Shown here piece after piece: positions 1-11,668 of a DNA stretch of 64,000 nt. Source of the DNA: Zea mays (taxonomy: Eukaryota; Streptophyta; Magnoliopsida; Poales; Poaceae); NCBI RefSeq assembly GCF_902167145.1, contig NC_050099.1, forward strand, positions 13,840,434-13,904,433, given 5' to 3'. The notes below the pieces were generated by a model. It was given only the letters and a program-made list of their open reading frames with translations. It did no database searches and was not told where the DNA came from. How positions within the stretch are numbered: position 1 is the stretch's first letter; each line of letters starts with the position of its first letter. The position numbers and the translations under genes are program-made.

Positions 1-1819
1 GCATCGCCGAGCGTGAGTATCCTTTGGCACAACCTATATGGAAACCACGACAGTTGTCTTGGGCTTTGACGAGGCAAACACGACATCCCCATGCCATGCC
101 AGCCTCCTGCTCCACCAGAAGCGCGAAGACGCTGAGATAAAGCGCCGAGCGCCAGAAGTCCACCTCCCATATCATCTGCAAGCTGCAGCCTGCGGCATTG
201 ATGTCGCCATTCGGCCTGCTCGTGGACTCACAAGATGCCGCTGTGGCTAGCTAGACGCCGGGCTGCGGACGCTAGGCCATAGCGGCTGACGAGCAGTGGC
301 GGTGTCAGACGCCTGGGATTGGAGCGGCGACGCTCGCGGCGCAACGCTCAAAACGACGGCCCAGTGGGCCGAGCCGTCCAGAGAGAGCCAGGTGATCGAG
401 GGAGAAATTAAACGGGCCTTTTTCTTTGATCCGTTGGGCTACCTTGTATTGGGATCTGGGCCTACTCATCGACACACGGCACAGCCTTCACCTTTCTGGT
501 CCAGTCCTCCCTCCTCTGTCGGCAGCTCGACAACGCCGCCTAGGCTGCCGCCGCAGCCACCGGTGGCTGGGGAAAAGAGAGGGGTGGGGTGGGGTGGGGC
601 AGTGGCCCGTGGGTTCTCTGCTCCGGCGATAGTTGAGGCAGCTGCCCCACGCTGGCACGCTATCGTAGGAGGAGCTCCGCCTCCACGCACGCATGACAGT
701 CAAGGACGAAGAGATGAATCGAGAAGAGAGAATCTCCGTCTCACCAGCCATCGGCGGAACTCTTGACGTCGATGTACTCCATCTCGAGCGGCAGCTTCCT
801 CTGCGTCGAATTGAAACTAACTCAGAGTGAAAACCCCATCAAGAACTCCTATTTTCTTGGAATCAAACCCACAAAAACAACACATACCCACTTCACACCA
901 CAAGGGAAAGGAAAAGGCGCACCTGATCGAGGAGGCGGAGCGACCCACGGCTGTAAACGATGGACTGCAGCGCGTCGGATGCCGCCATTCTGGGCTGGCT
1001 TCTGGGAAGAGAACCGCCTGGATCGGGGGAAGGAAAAGTATAGGTTCGCGGGGATTTCAGGTGGCAGTGGGCAGTGGCACAGAGGGGGTTCGTAATAAGT
1101 GAGGTGCGCTGTGGCTTTGTTCGTTTGCCTCGGGATGGACGTGGCTAGGCTGGGCGAAGAAGAATGTCCCGCCACTTTGCGTTAAGGCCCTCGGTCAAAT
1201 TTTATTTGCGCGTGCTCAGGGGAAGTTGACGGAACTGAACAGGGTCGGTGTGAGTGTGACGTGTTGCATGATAAATTTGCTAGAACGAATAAAAATCGAA
1301 TTCCTTTTTTTTCAAAATGATGGAATTTCTTTGTACAGGAGAAACATGGAGTTTGGAATGTTTTAGAGGAAAATAAATATATATACATCATGCAACGGAA
1401 ACATCATACGAATTAGTATCTCCATTTATTATTTAAAGCTGAACAGTACAAATTTACAATTACAAACATCAAATAAGAAAATTAAAGAGAGTATAAAGTA
1501 GTCTGTAGATGACGTGCAAACGGAGGCGGTAGGGAAGAGCAGGTTGTTTGACTTTCTACGAGATCATAGTTAATAGAAATGGCTTCGAGTTTGTGAATGA
1601 AGGGAAAATTCATGCCGTGCAAACAGAGGCGGCAGCATGAGTCATGCTATTCCACGCGTTCAATATGTGAGTATTTAGATGGCCGATGTGCAAAATGCGA
1701 ACGGATCCAAAAGGTAGTGGAGAGAGGAATCTTTCTTTGATCACTTGAGCCATCACAGTGAAGAAATCGGCTTGCATTTGTTTATCTGCCCTGCATAAGT
1801 GAGCACGTGAAATCTCTTA
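1..1819. other. Unassigned region, no recognised gene
   Basis: I recognise no gene here. The first ~1.1 kb is GC-rich with short overlapping open frames on both strands and no recognisable domain; the rest is AT-rich. One possible 5' coding exon on the minus strand is listed separately. Confidence 0.4.
745..782 (-). CDS. Tentative first coding exon of an unidentified minus-strand gene
   Basis: On the minus strand an ATG at 782-780 opens 38 bases starting MEYIDVKSSADG and ends at a good GT donor (GGCTG|GTGAG, donor at 744-743). Without splicing the frame stops one codon later. Upstream, the purine-rich GCAGAGGAAGCTGCC looks like a leader or a 3' splice site. If real, the rest of the gene lies towards or beyond the left edge, where 1-250 also holds an open minus-strand frame. 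I recognise no family; chance is a serious alternative. Confidence 0.2.
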
Positions 1820-2160
1820 GGCCCCGTTATCCTTGGAATTAAATTTTATTTTAATAATTATAATTTAGACCAAACTAATTAAGTTTATATATATATGTAA
1901 TATATTTCTATATTATTCTAAATTATATGAGAGGGATAATTATATATTACATTTATGTTATAACGAAGTAAGTAAAAGAGTGTAAGTTGTGTATCGGAAA
2001 AATAGCATGTAAATCTATAGAATCAATCTTCATCTCTCACATCATGAATTTGAGATAGGCTTATATGATAACTTTGAAAAATAGTGGAATATCATATTCT
2101 AAAAAAATAGTCTATTCCATTAGTAAGATTCCAATTCCTTAAAATGAAAAGAAACAAATG
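1820..2160. mobile_element. Tourist-like MITE, decayed
   Basis: The left end GGCCCCGTTATCCTTGGAAT follows TTA. The internal AT-rich part and the right end (AATTCCTTAAAATGAAAAG) resemble the better-preserved copy at 39854-40193, inside the MORF gene. The right inverted repeat is degenerate, so that boundary is approximate. Confidence 0.5.
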
Positions 2161-3329
2161 GGATCTTATATCTCTTATATATACGAATCATGGGTTTGTT
2201 TCCTGCCCGTCATCGCGCCTCGTCACCAACAAATCTCGGTCATCGGAGCCTCGGCGATTAGCAAAAAAAGGCCTTGTGTTTCATCGAAATTGAACCCGAC
2301 ATCCAGGCGGCTCATTTACTTCATCCTTATCACCTCCGGTCTCCCTCCCTCCCACGGCCAGCGCCCCAGCTACCTCCCCTTCGGTTCTCGCCAGCCTCCA
2401 CCTCTTCCAGTCTTCCTCCTCGCCTCTGGGTCCCGACGCCTTCCGCCGTCGACCAGAGCAGCACGCCTCTGCCTCGCCACCGTCGGGTCCCGCTGTCTCC
2501 AGCCACCGCCGCTCCACCTCCGCCACCTCATCACCGGGTCCCGTCGCCATCTGGTCACTGATGTGGGTTGTCCTACACCGCCCGGACATGCCCTTCTCCA
2601 TTCTCCCTCCACCTCCGTCTGTTGACTGTCACCTCCATTCGCCTCAAGGTGCAGCGGCGTGGCGAGGAAGCGCGGGAGGAGTCGGTACGGCGGACGTGGA
2701 GGGCGCGGTCGCCTGGTCCGCAACAACCTGCATCCCGGGAGGCCACGAGAGAAGATAAGGTGAGGGAGAAGAAGTGAAATCCGGTCGTCATGCTGTTAGC
2801 CACGCCGTCGCATAGGGAGTGATCGATCGCAGTCGGAGTCGCAAGGAAGGGGAAAGGAGCAGCAGAGAGAAGATAAACGCGATACTGATAGTGTATTCGG
2901 TTATTCCATAAGCCTTACTATTCCTAGGGATGCCTATATCATTTTCGCGTAAGATGCTCAACCCATCATCTATTACACAGCCCACTCGGATCATCAAGCG
3001 GACGATGACATGCCTCACTCTGCGTCGTCAGTCTTCGTTCTTCTGATGGCTCTTGTCGTCGTCCAGCCCTTGCTGACTTTGCTCGATGCTGCAGTATCCC
3101 CTGGTTTCTCCTGTGTCATGGAGCTAACACCATTTTCGTCCCTTAGGTCCTAACATTCCCACCTTCTTAAGCGTCAGCTTGCCCCCCAGGCCGATGGAGA
3201 ATTGTTGGTACCATCATGATTATACTCCATGGAATGTGCAAGTTCGTAATGCTGAATAGCAGTCCGCTATGAGCCCACAGGATTATTTCTTGTGATACTA
3301 CTAATTTCTATCTCTACTATCCATTACGC
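2161..3329. other. C-rich low-complexity region without a supported gene
   Basis: From about 2330 to 2760 the plus strand is very C-rich, giving Pro/Ser/Arg-rich open frames in several phases. This looks like composition rather than coding, or a captured untranslated fragment. The rest is mixed sequence with nothing recognised. Confidence 0.4.
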
Positions 3330-3332
3330 TAA

Positions 3333-3662
3333 GGTAGTGTTTGGTTGAGGAGCCAAGTAGAACGGAGTCGTTCCATCCCTGATTCTAGGAACGGAGCCGC
3401 TCTGTTCTGTGTTTGGTAATCTGGAACGGAGCGGTTCTGTTTTTTGTTTGGTTGCAAAGTGAACGGAACGGAGCGTGACTGTGAGAGCGGGATTGGAACG
3501 AAGCGGCTCCGTTCCATTGATTTTTTGGAGCGGAATGGTTCCGGATCTGAGGAGAATATTCCCTAATTGGAGTCATTCCGTTCTAGTTACTTTGTAACCA
3601 AACAACAACAAAACTGGGACAGAACGGTTCCGTTCTACTTGGCTCTTCAACCAAACACTACC
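3333..3662. mobile_element. Tourist-like MITE (PIF/Harbinger type), 330 bp
   Basis: The left end GGTAGTGTTTGGTTGAGGAG and the right end CTCTTCAACCAAACACTACC are inverted repeats extending about 34 bp (AGCCAAGTAGAACGGA continues the match). TAA lies on both sides (3330-3332 and 3663-3665), the 3-bp duplication usual for PIF/Harbinger elements. No coding capacity. Confidence 0.88.
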
Positions 3663-3665
3663 TAA

Positions 3666-4229
3666 TAGTATAGACCACGCTACCGTGCCCCCGCCTCCCA
3701 CTTCGTCTGTGCCCCTGCCTTCCCTCCCTCCTCGCGAACCCAGCTCGGAGCCTCATCTGGGACCACGTGTTGTGCACTCGTGCCCCCACCTCCCCCTCCG
3801 TGCACGCTAACAAACCCCCGCAATTGTCATGCCCTTGCCTCTCCCATCTGGGTCGTGCCCCTACCTTCCCTCCCTGTTCGCAACCCCGGTGGCCAGATCC
3901 ACGTCCTCGTGGACACCGTCGGTGGAGAAGCTCTTGTGCCCCCCCATAGACCCTTCGCCCGGTGTCGCGGCGCCTAGATCCCATGCCCCACCCCACACCC
4001 TCAGTGATGATGACGAGCACACCGCACCCCCCCCCACCCCGGTGCGCACATAGAATGTCGATGGAGAAGCTCCCCCCCCCCCCCGATGCCCCACGAGAAG
4101 ACAAGAACGTTGGCGTCTCGCCGCCGCCCCCAGCCCGATGCACAGATCAGCCACTGGTGGAGAAGTTCCCATCGGCGTCCCACGAGAGGACGAGATCGGT
4201 TGTCGGTGGAGATCGGTCGTCGGCCCTAC
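3666..4229. other. C-rich degenerate repeats with poly-C tracts
   Basis: The stretch repeats a loose motif around GGTGGAGAAGCTC (near 3920, 4060 and 4155) with runs of 8-14 C. Open frames exist in several phases on both strands, but none looks like a protein. Confidence 0.4.
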
Positions 4230-6910
4230 TGTAACACCCTGAATTTGGGGTATAAAATTTCTTTCTTATTATCATCCAAATTCAGGTGTTACTCTTCTCT
4301 ATCTCACTCTAGTTTCTACCTCTCTCTAGTTTTTCTCTCTCTCTTTCTCTTTTGGTTAGGGTTAGCTTAATTAGTGAGGGATTATTTATTTTATTTTTTG
4401 ACAAAACATATGAGTCATGAAATGTTGCATCATGTTGAACCCCAAATATTCTTTGAATTGTTGCACATGTTTGATTTGGTTTGAATTTGAAACTTGATTT
4501 GAATTTGAATTGAAAACCCTAGAGAAAATAAATAGAAAAGCAAATAGAAATTCCCTGGAAAATAGAAAAGCCAATTCAGCCCAAGTCGGCGCCAACCCGC
4601 GCGCCCTCTCTCACTCTCTCCCTCGCTGCCCAATGGGCCAGGTTTGTCGGCGTCGTCCTCTCGCACGCGCGCCTGCTTCTCTCTCTCTCCCGCCAACCGC
4701 ACCTGTCAGCTCGTCCCCAACCTCTCACCCACTATCCCTCGCTGTGGACGCGCCCACGACCGCGCAATCTCCGGCCACCTCCGCACGTCCCCGCCCCTTT
4801 TGAGCCCCGCGCCCTGCTCGCCCACCTCCCTCCCCCGCTCACTTGCACCCTCAACCGAAACTTCTCGCCCTCTCTCTCGCTCTGCGCGCACGACCAGAGA
4901 GCTCCGCCACCGCCCACCGTCGACTGTCGTCCGTTCTACAACCGTCGTCGAGCTCGCGCCCCGTTTGTTGCCTCGGTGAGTTCCGCCTTGCCATCAGCTA
5001 CTCGAGACACCCTCTGGTTTGCCCTTCCCCTCTCTGGTTTTCCCGGCCCACGCTCACCGGAGTGTTTCTTGCGCAGCCAGAGCCCCGCCGCCGTCGATCC
5101 GAAGCTCCATCGCACCTCCGCCGTTCTCCAAGCCCCCCTGGAGTTTGCACTCGAGGTGAGCACCCTTCTCATGCCTTTATTTCGCCAAGTGTTGCCCTAG
5201 AGCCCGCGCAATTGCTCACCGGAGTTAGCTGCGCTGCCGCAGGACCTTTCCCACCGCGGTCTGCGTTCTCTGGCGCCCCCATGTCGATTCTGCGCCCACT
5301 GTCGTGTTCATTGTGTCGTAATGAACGTGTCTGACCCCTTCCCCAAGCCACTCGAGCTCTGTCGTGGCCACCCCCTCCCGTCTCCGGCGAGCCCTCGCCA
5401 TGGGACCGAGCGGCGCCACCGCGTTAAGGTCTAGCCCCCATCCGTTAGATCTCGGGCGTCCGTCCGAGATCGGGCGGTTTAAACTTTAGCTGAACGGATC
5501 TAATCCCAGCCCTCCTATCTAGATCTGACCGTCCTTCTCCCCCCCTCACCCGCGCCCCTGCCACTGGGCCCGGCTGACCAGTCTGCCCTGGCTCGCTGAC
5601 ACCTCGTCCCCGCCTGTCCGTCACGTCCGCACGCCCGCACCCGCGCGTGCCCGCGCGATCTAATCTTGCCCGTTGATCTCTGATCCGATGGTCGAGATCA
5701 CCCCGTACCCCTTCGCGTGTAAGTTTTACTTAAGAGACCCTCGAGTTTTAGAAAATTAACCCGCCGTCCTAAGTTCTAGCACGCAGGCCCCTGGTTTATT
5801 TTAAGTAGCCCCCTATGCTTTTGTTTAATCACAGAATTAGCCCTAATTTCATATTTTAAACTTCAAAACTTGTTTATTTCATATCTTTTTCATATAAACT
5901 CCAAATTTAGTGGTTCAAATTGCAAAATGTTCATGAAATTATTCTCTGCCCAAATAAATTATGTTCATCTATAGTCTGTACACTTTAATTTTACACCTAG
6001 AATACAAGATTAATGTATATGTTAATTTATTTATTTAATGAAATAAATAAAATGAAAGCCCTAGAAGTTAAAGTATATTTAATCTTGTGACATTAATGAT
6101 ATGCATTACATGAATTCATCTATGGTTTAACTTTTAGGTCTCAATAAAATGAATAGAATTAGGTTATGTAATTAATGACAACACTTAAAGAATAATGAGT
6201 TCCTAAATGAGATTTGTTCATCTTATAATTTAATCTCTTTCTTTGTTTAATTACTACTTTACCTTTTGGGATCCTCTTCGATTAGAAGAACTTTGGTTAC
6301 TTTTATGATGACGATTAGTAATGATGGTTACACATTTGATCTCTCGTATTTCCTCTTGGAGGGAGTGCCTCTGGGTAATAACTGGGTTTATTACTAAAAT
6401 TTGGCTCTACTTGTAGTAATAAAACTTGACCAACTAAAAGCAACCGCTTAACCTTAACTCCACATACAGCTAGTCCACTTTTAGCCAAACGGGATATTTG
6501 CTGAGTACGTTGATGTGTACTCACCCTTGCTTTACAAACCACCCCACCATAGGTTGTTCCCACTGTACTCAGTGCTCAGGAGGAGATGTTGGCAACATAG
6601 AGGACTTTGAGGAGTTCTAGGACTACGATGAGTTCTAGTTTATTTTTAGTGGCAACCCCAGTCAGCTGCCTATGTAGGCTTATTTTCTACATTTCGTTTT
6701 CTGCACTTCGATATTAATGTTGAACACTATGGCAATGTATTAGACTCTGTGGATGTCTTGGACATCTTAATGTAATCAAAGTACCTTTCCGTTATTTACT
6801 TTAAGCATTGTGTGATGATGTCCAATTATGTAATCGCTGTGTACGTGAGTTTCTGATCCTGGCACGTACATGGTTCGCATTCGGTTTACCTTCCAAAACC
6901 GGATGTGACA
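4230..6910 (+). repeat. 5' LTR of truncated Tekay-like element (~2.7 kb)
   Basis: It begins TGTAACACCC and ends CCGGATGTGACA, so it has TG...CA ends. Its last ~550 bp match the LTR tail ending at 24025, including CCAACTAAAAGCAAC, the stretch around GTACTCACCCTTGCTTTACA, and TCCTGGCACGTACATGGTTC. It has the same kind of ends as the minus-strand solo LTR at 27540-34790. The interior from 4560 to 5720 is GC-rich, the rest AT-rich. Confidence 0.75.
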
Positions 6911-7101
6911 TAAGTGCTATCAAAGCCCTTGCTGACTGTAGGACTGCTAGCCTAAACTAGAATGGTCACCCTAAGGACTATAGACATCCACTCTTACCTT
7001 GATCTTTAGAGTCATTTCAAAAGTTTTGTCTCACTTTTCTTTCTATTTACTTTTTGGTCTTATAGTTCTACTCTCACTCTTGTGCTTACGATGTTTTGTA
7101 G

Positions 7102-8100
7102 ATGGCTTGTATTAGGTGCACTGCACGTAAGTCTGTGATCCCCTTTTTGCCTTCTTGCCTAGCGGAGCGTCCACTATGTCGCACGGTGCCAGGTCAGTCC
7201 AGCCACCTGGAGAGACTGCATCGTCGCCTGCATGAGGAGCAGGAGCGCCGACGCCAGGAGCAGGAGCAGGACAAGGAGCAGCAGGACTCTTCCCCCTCGC
7301 CTCAGTAGGAGGTGGAGTCTGGGAAGTCGCCTTCCCCTGCACCTCAACCAGAGATGACCCCTTCACCACCATAGGGCATCCCGGCTGCTGGAGGAGACCC
7401 TGACGAAGATGGAGACGACGATGATGCCGGTGGCAGTTCGAGCCACGGCACGGAGCTCTCAGAGGAGTCAAAGCCGGAGGGATGGATCGCTAGACCCATC
7501 ACTCACGACGCCGCTCGCGGGTGTCACTTCCACGACGCTCTCGACACCCTATTGCATCGGGCCTTCGACCGATACACTTGGTCCATCGAGTATCGTTGTG
7601 TAGTCTACCAGCATCGTCGCGGGTTATACCCGGACTAGTGGGAGGCTACTTGCTTGGTGCGCCGTCTGGACGATGATCTCCAGGGTGCAGAGGCCTTCTC
7701 AGAGCACTATTCTATTACTGAGAGGGATACCGGCGAGGCAGCCATGCAAGATGCAGCACGACAGGCATTTTTCAGCATTGACCTGAAGTACTACCCTCAC
7801 CGTTCGACCGACAGTGCTGGAGGTGTGATTGTCTCACCCGTTGGTGAAGGCAATCCGAGGCTGAACAGCATGGTCAACCTGGCCGTCGTGCTCAACACTA
7901 AGCTGGACCACACCCTTGACGAGTTGGGCAAGGTTCGGGCGGAGGTTGCGGAATTGCGTGCTGAGTGCGCAGCACGCCACTATCTGGATGGTGGTTCTCT
8001 CGCCCCTGTCGGGATTCAGCACCCTTACCATTCACCGCCCCGTGGTCGCTTCGATTATGGTATCCCAGACTGCAGGACCCGGATAGATTTGGATCCATAG
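7102..8100 (+). pseudogene. Extra ORF upstream of gag (orf0-like), broken by three TAG stops
   Basis: One reading frame runs from ATG 7102 to 8100, interrupted by TAG at 7306, 7372 and 7636, each in a context where CAG (Gln) is the likely ancestor. The order is a basic start, an Arg/Glu/Gln-rich stretch, an acidic stretch, a central domain, then a heptad-like segment near the C-terminus (KLDHTLDELGKVRAEVAELR). Layout and spacing match the intact 277-aa ORF at 47402-48235 in the second Tekay-like element. Rice RIRE3/RIRE8-type elements also carry an ORF before gag. Function unknown. Confidence 0.6.
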
Positions 8101-8453
8101 ATCAACGGAGTCGGAGTCTGTAATAATGCTTAGTTCAGTGTCTTAGTCTAGTCAGTCTTAGTTAGAGTTAGTTTGCTTATCGTATGTTGAAATGCTTGTC
8201 ATGATGAACATGTAATGAAGTTGGATCTTTGTAATGATTGTCATCAAGGTGTGGGTATCCCTTGCAACTTGGTGTAGTTATTAATATAGTCGGTTATTTA
8301 GTTGGGTAATCCATTTATTTCCACTTTCCTCTTTATCTGAGAAGCTGTCAGTGAAGATGATCATTTGTTCAGTGCTATGAAGATTTCCTTATATCTTTTC
8401 TTATGCTGAAAGACTGCAGAGTCAGATCTGATGTGTGTGTGTGGTTTCTACAG

Positions 8454-9670
8454 ATGTCTGAGAACAGGCGCAGAGGTGCAAGGCGTGCTCAGCCAGAACA
8501 GCAGGCACCCTAAGAGGATGCAGCCCAACAGCAGCAGTTGCCACCGCCACCCCCGATGACAGTTGAGCAGATGTTCATGATGCAAACTCAGGCAGTCCAA
8601 GCCATTGGTCAGACACTAGCAGCAATGCAGCAGGTGTAGCAGCAGCCACCCCCACCTTAGCCTCCAGTGCAAGTCCAGATGCCATAGGTGCCCAGAGACA
8701 AGCGGGCAGAATTCATGAGGGGCCATCCCATGTCTTTGCCCACTCTGATGATCCCATGGACGCTGAAGATTGGTTGCGTACCGTGGAACGTGAGTTGCAC
8801 ACTGCTCAGTGCAACAATCCTGAGAAGGTGTTATATGGTCCTCGACAGCTAAGGGAAGCAGCACAGTCTTGGTGGGAGTCTTACCTCGCCACTCATGCCA
8901 ACCCTGAAGCCATCACCTGTGAGGAGTTTAGGGATAACTTCCGTCGCTACCATATGCCTGAGGGACTGATGATAGTGAGGAAGGAGGAGTTTCTCGCCTT
9001 GAAGCAAGGTCCCCTATCTGTCAGTGAGTACAGGGACAAGTTTCTGCAGATATCACATTATGCCCCAAAAGATGTCAACACGGATGCCAAGAGGCAGTAC
9101 CGCTTCCTGAGAGGATTGGTTGATCCCCTCCACTACCAGCTGATGAATCACACTTTCCCTACCTTCCAACATTTGATTGACAGGGCAATCATGACTGAAA
9201 GGAAGTGTCGGGAGATGGAGGACAGGAACGCAAGATCGATGGATCTCAGGTTGGGAGTAGCAGTCATCCCTGCTACTCAGGCAACCCACCCCAGCAATTT
9301 AGGCAAGGTCACCCTCAAGGTCACCAACATCAGCGTCAAAACCAGCATCATCACCAGTACCAGAGGCAATTTCCTCAGCAGCAACAGCAGCAGTACCGTC
9401 AGAACACCCAACCTGGAGGAAATCAGTACCAACGTCAGAATAACTAGGCAGCTCGCCTTCCTGCCCCAGCACCCAACCAGAATGGCCAAGCAGCTCCAGC
9501 GCAAGTAAGAGGTCTTGCATGCTTCTACTATGGAGAACAAAATCACTGGGCGAAGAACTGTCCAAAGAAAGCAGCTCAGCAGCCGCCAGCAGTCAATGCC
9601 CCAGCAAGACAAGGAGCACCACAGCAAGCACCAGGAGGCCGTGGTCAGGCCTACAATCGTGGAAAGGTGA
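8454..9670 (+). pseudogene. gag of truncated Tekay-like element, broken
   Basis: ATG 8454 starts MSENRRRGARRAQP. In-frame stops follow: a TAA soon after the start and three TAGs between 8636 and 8695, in a Gln-rich stretch. A one-base loss near 8730 moves the frame into a good retrotransposon gag domain (8741-9230: AEDWLRTVERELHTAQ, then WWESYLATHA, then EFLALKQGPLSVSEY). A second shift near 9230 leads to a Gln-rich linker and a zinc knuckle at 9517-9558. The knuckle reads CFYYGEQNHWAKNC, so the second Cys is Tyr and metal binding is probably lost. The product cannot be made as one protein. Confidence 0.8.
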
Positions 9671-10201
9671 ACCAACGGAAGCAAGAGGACGTCAGCAAGG
9701 ACTTAACAGCTCCGACAGTTGTCCCTCCGCCAGGCTCCAGCACTCCTCCGACGGCCACGACATCACGCCAGCTGGGTGCCAAAATCTCTCCGGCTGCCAC
9801 GACGGCATGTACTTAGGGCGCTAGCTCTCCTCCGCTAGACATGTAGCACTCTGCTACACCCCCCATTGTACACCTGGATCCTCTCCTTACGCCTATAAAA
9901 GGAAGGACCAGGGCCCTCTTAGAGAGGGTTGGCCGCGCGGGGACAAGGACGAGACAGGCGCTCGCGTGAGGCCGCTCGCTCCCTCTCCTGCGTGGACGCT
10001 TGTAACCCCCTACTGCAAGCGCATCCGACCTGGGCGCGGGACGAACACGAAGGCCGCGGGATTTCCACCTCTCTCACGCCCATCTCTGGCCACCTCACTT
10101 CCCCCCTTCGCGCTCGGCCTCGCGTCGACCCATCTGGGCTGGGGCACGCGGCGACATTCACTCGTCGGCTTAGGGACCCCCCGGTCTCGAAACGCCGACA
10201 A
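9670..10201 (+). repeat. Fragment of another LTR with promoter
   Basis: The sequence changes abruptly from gag linker to LTR-like DNA with a TATA box, a GC-rich transcribed-looking leader and an end at CGAAACGCCGACA. I recall this ending from grass Tat-type LTRs, where a primer site follows; here none does. The 5' end is missing. Boundaries approximate, family uncertain. Confidence 0.5.
9894..9901 (+). promoter_or_regulatory. TATA box in LTR fragment
   Basis: TATAAAAG lies in a C-rich context ~300 bp before the proposed LTR end, a usual place for an LTR promoter. Confidence 0.5.
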
Positions 10202-10283
10202 TTAGTTTTAAATTTGATTTAATTTATGTGCTGGGTCGCACGCTTCGTCACGCGACGATCCATTTTAAAATGCAAATTTATTA
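10202..10283. repeat. Left part of hairpin tandem array
   Basis: One unit of the array that resumes at 21972. It contains GTCGCACGCTTCGTCACGCGAC, a partly self-complementary core, and AT-rich spacer. It is cut at TTA (10281-10283) by the element starting at 10284. Confidence 0.6.
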
Positions 10284-11070
10284 GTGAAAGTTGCCTAGAG
10301 GGGGGTGAATAGGCAAGTTAAAACTTTTTCAACAAAAACTAGAAGCAAACTGGGTAAAACTGGATTGATCTCGAAATTCACCCAGTTAACTTTGGAAATG
10401 AGATGTTCTAAATGATCCACAGGGTTCAAAGTAGTAGATCTGAGAAGGGCACTTCTCAAAATCCACACACCAAAAAGATATAAACAAATCTTTCACGGAA
10501 TGGTGAGAGAACGAAGAACACAAACAAACACAATGAGCAAGAACACAAGAGACACAAGTTTTATCCCGAGGTTCGGTCACACCACCAAGGTGCCCTACTT
10601 CCTCGTTGAGGCGCCCACAAAGAGCCGGGTCTCTTTCAACCATAATCCTCCCTTTGCCGACCACAAAGGTCAAGCCCACACAATAATCTTTGCTCAAACG
10701 AGCGGGTAATACAAACTTTCTTGTGATCTTCCACAAGATTTGGAGACTCACAAGAGACACCTAGTCGTCTAGGAGCTAGAAGCTACAAGAGTAATGAATC
10801 CACAAAGAACTTGATGTAGTACCAAAGCTCAAATCAAGAAGAGCAAGAAGGATTTAGAGATGAAGCACCAAAATCGCAGCTCTTCAATCTCACTCAAAGA
10901 TTTCTCTCCAAAGATTTGAAATGGGAGAGGCAAGAGGTGTGTGAGAGAGAGTGAGAGGTGTTTCTCAGGTTAGGAATGAAGTTTTGTGCGTGCTCTACTA
11001 TGGGGAAGAGTGTGGGAGGTGTATATAAAGGTGCCCCCAAAAGCTGGTGGCCGTTGGGGAAATCTGACTG

Positions 11071-11440
11071 AAAACCGTTTGAACCGGTTCTAAAACCGGT
11101 TGAACCGGATTCCACCAGGGGGTTTTCGGTTCACTGGCGGACTCAGCCGGAGACTGGACTGGTCCCAAATTTGTTTGAGCCAGACCAAAATTCGGTTGAA
11201 CCGGTTGCAAATTCGCTTGCAAATCTGGTTGAGCCGGGCCAAAACTCGGTTGAACCGGTTCCAAATTCGGTTGAACCGGTTGCAAATCCGGTTGAACCGA
11301 GCCAAAATTCGGTTGAACCGTTTTTCCAAAAATCTGCACACGACTTTTTCTGACAGGACTGACTGGCAGGTCAGACAGTGACAGAGGGGAACAGTGCAGA
11401 AACCGGTTGAACCGGTTTTAATTCCGGTTGAACCGATTTT
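11071..11440. repeat. Degenerate tandem repeat of AACCGGTTGAACCGG motifs
   Basis: More than ten copies of CGGTTGAACC or its complement at ~20-27 bp spacing, alternating with CAAATTCG-like spacers. The core GGTTGAACC is nearly palindromic. Open frames through it on both strands (Gln/Asn/Pro or Arg/Leu repeats) follow from the repeat and are not genes. Confidence 0.7.
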
Positions 11441-11668
11441 TGAAACTGTTGCACAGATTTTGAGAAAATTGAAGTGAAACAAAAGTAAAATGGAAGTTTT
11501 AGATCAAGGATTTTGAGCTTTAGTACCAACACCAACCTTCTTTATGGATCCCCCTTGATAGTACGACGATTCCTATACTCAAGTTAGATAAAATATAATT
11601 AAGTAAACTCCTTGAGTCATTGGTGTCTCAAGTGTGATTTCTTCATGGTGTTGCTTCATAAGGATCAC

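Larger units (their letters stand above)
4230..9670 (+). mobile_element. Truncated Tekay-like Ty3/gypsy retrotransposon (5' LTR, extra ORF, gag)
   Basis: The element has a 5' LTR, a degenerate primer site (GTGCTATCAAAGCCC against the usual TGGTATCAGAGCCC), an extra ORF upstream of gag, and gag. It ends abruptly in the linker after the zinc knuckle near 9670, where different LTR sequence begins. There is no protease, RT or integrase and no matching 3' LTR. The 5 bases left of it (CCTAC) do not match those after the related LTR end at 24025, so the two are not simple partners. Confidence 0.7.

Noticed and set aside
2281..2726. Overlapping minus-strand frames of 106 and 118 codons
   Set aside because: They are Arg/Gly/Glu-rich from C-rich plus-strand composition, with no domain and no splice-consistent model.
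3658..4143. Minus-strand 161-codon Gly/Arg-rich frame
   Set aside because: It runs through poly-C tracts and degenerate repeats; several equally long frames overlap in other phases.
9277..9684. Minus-strand 135-codon Leu-rich frame
   Set aside because: It is the antisense shadow of the Gln-rich gag linker.
11071..11440. CRISPR-like regular repeats
   Set aside because: Short degenerate palindromic words with repeated spacers in a plant genome; no direct repeats with unique spacers and no cas genes.
11090..11482. Repeat-rich frames on both strands in the AACCGGTT region
   Set aside because: The repeating peptides simply follow the DNA repeat; no start context or conserved domain.
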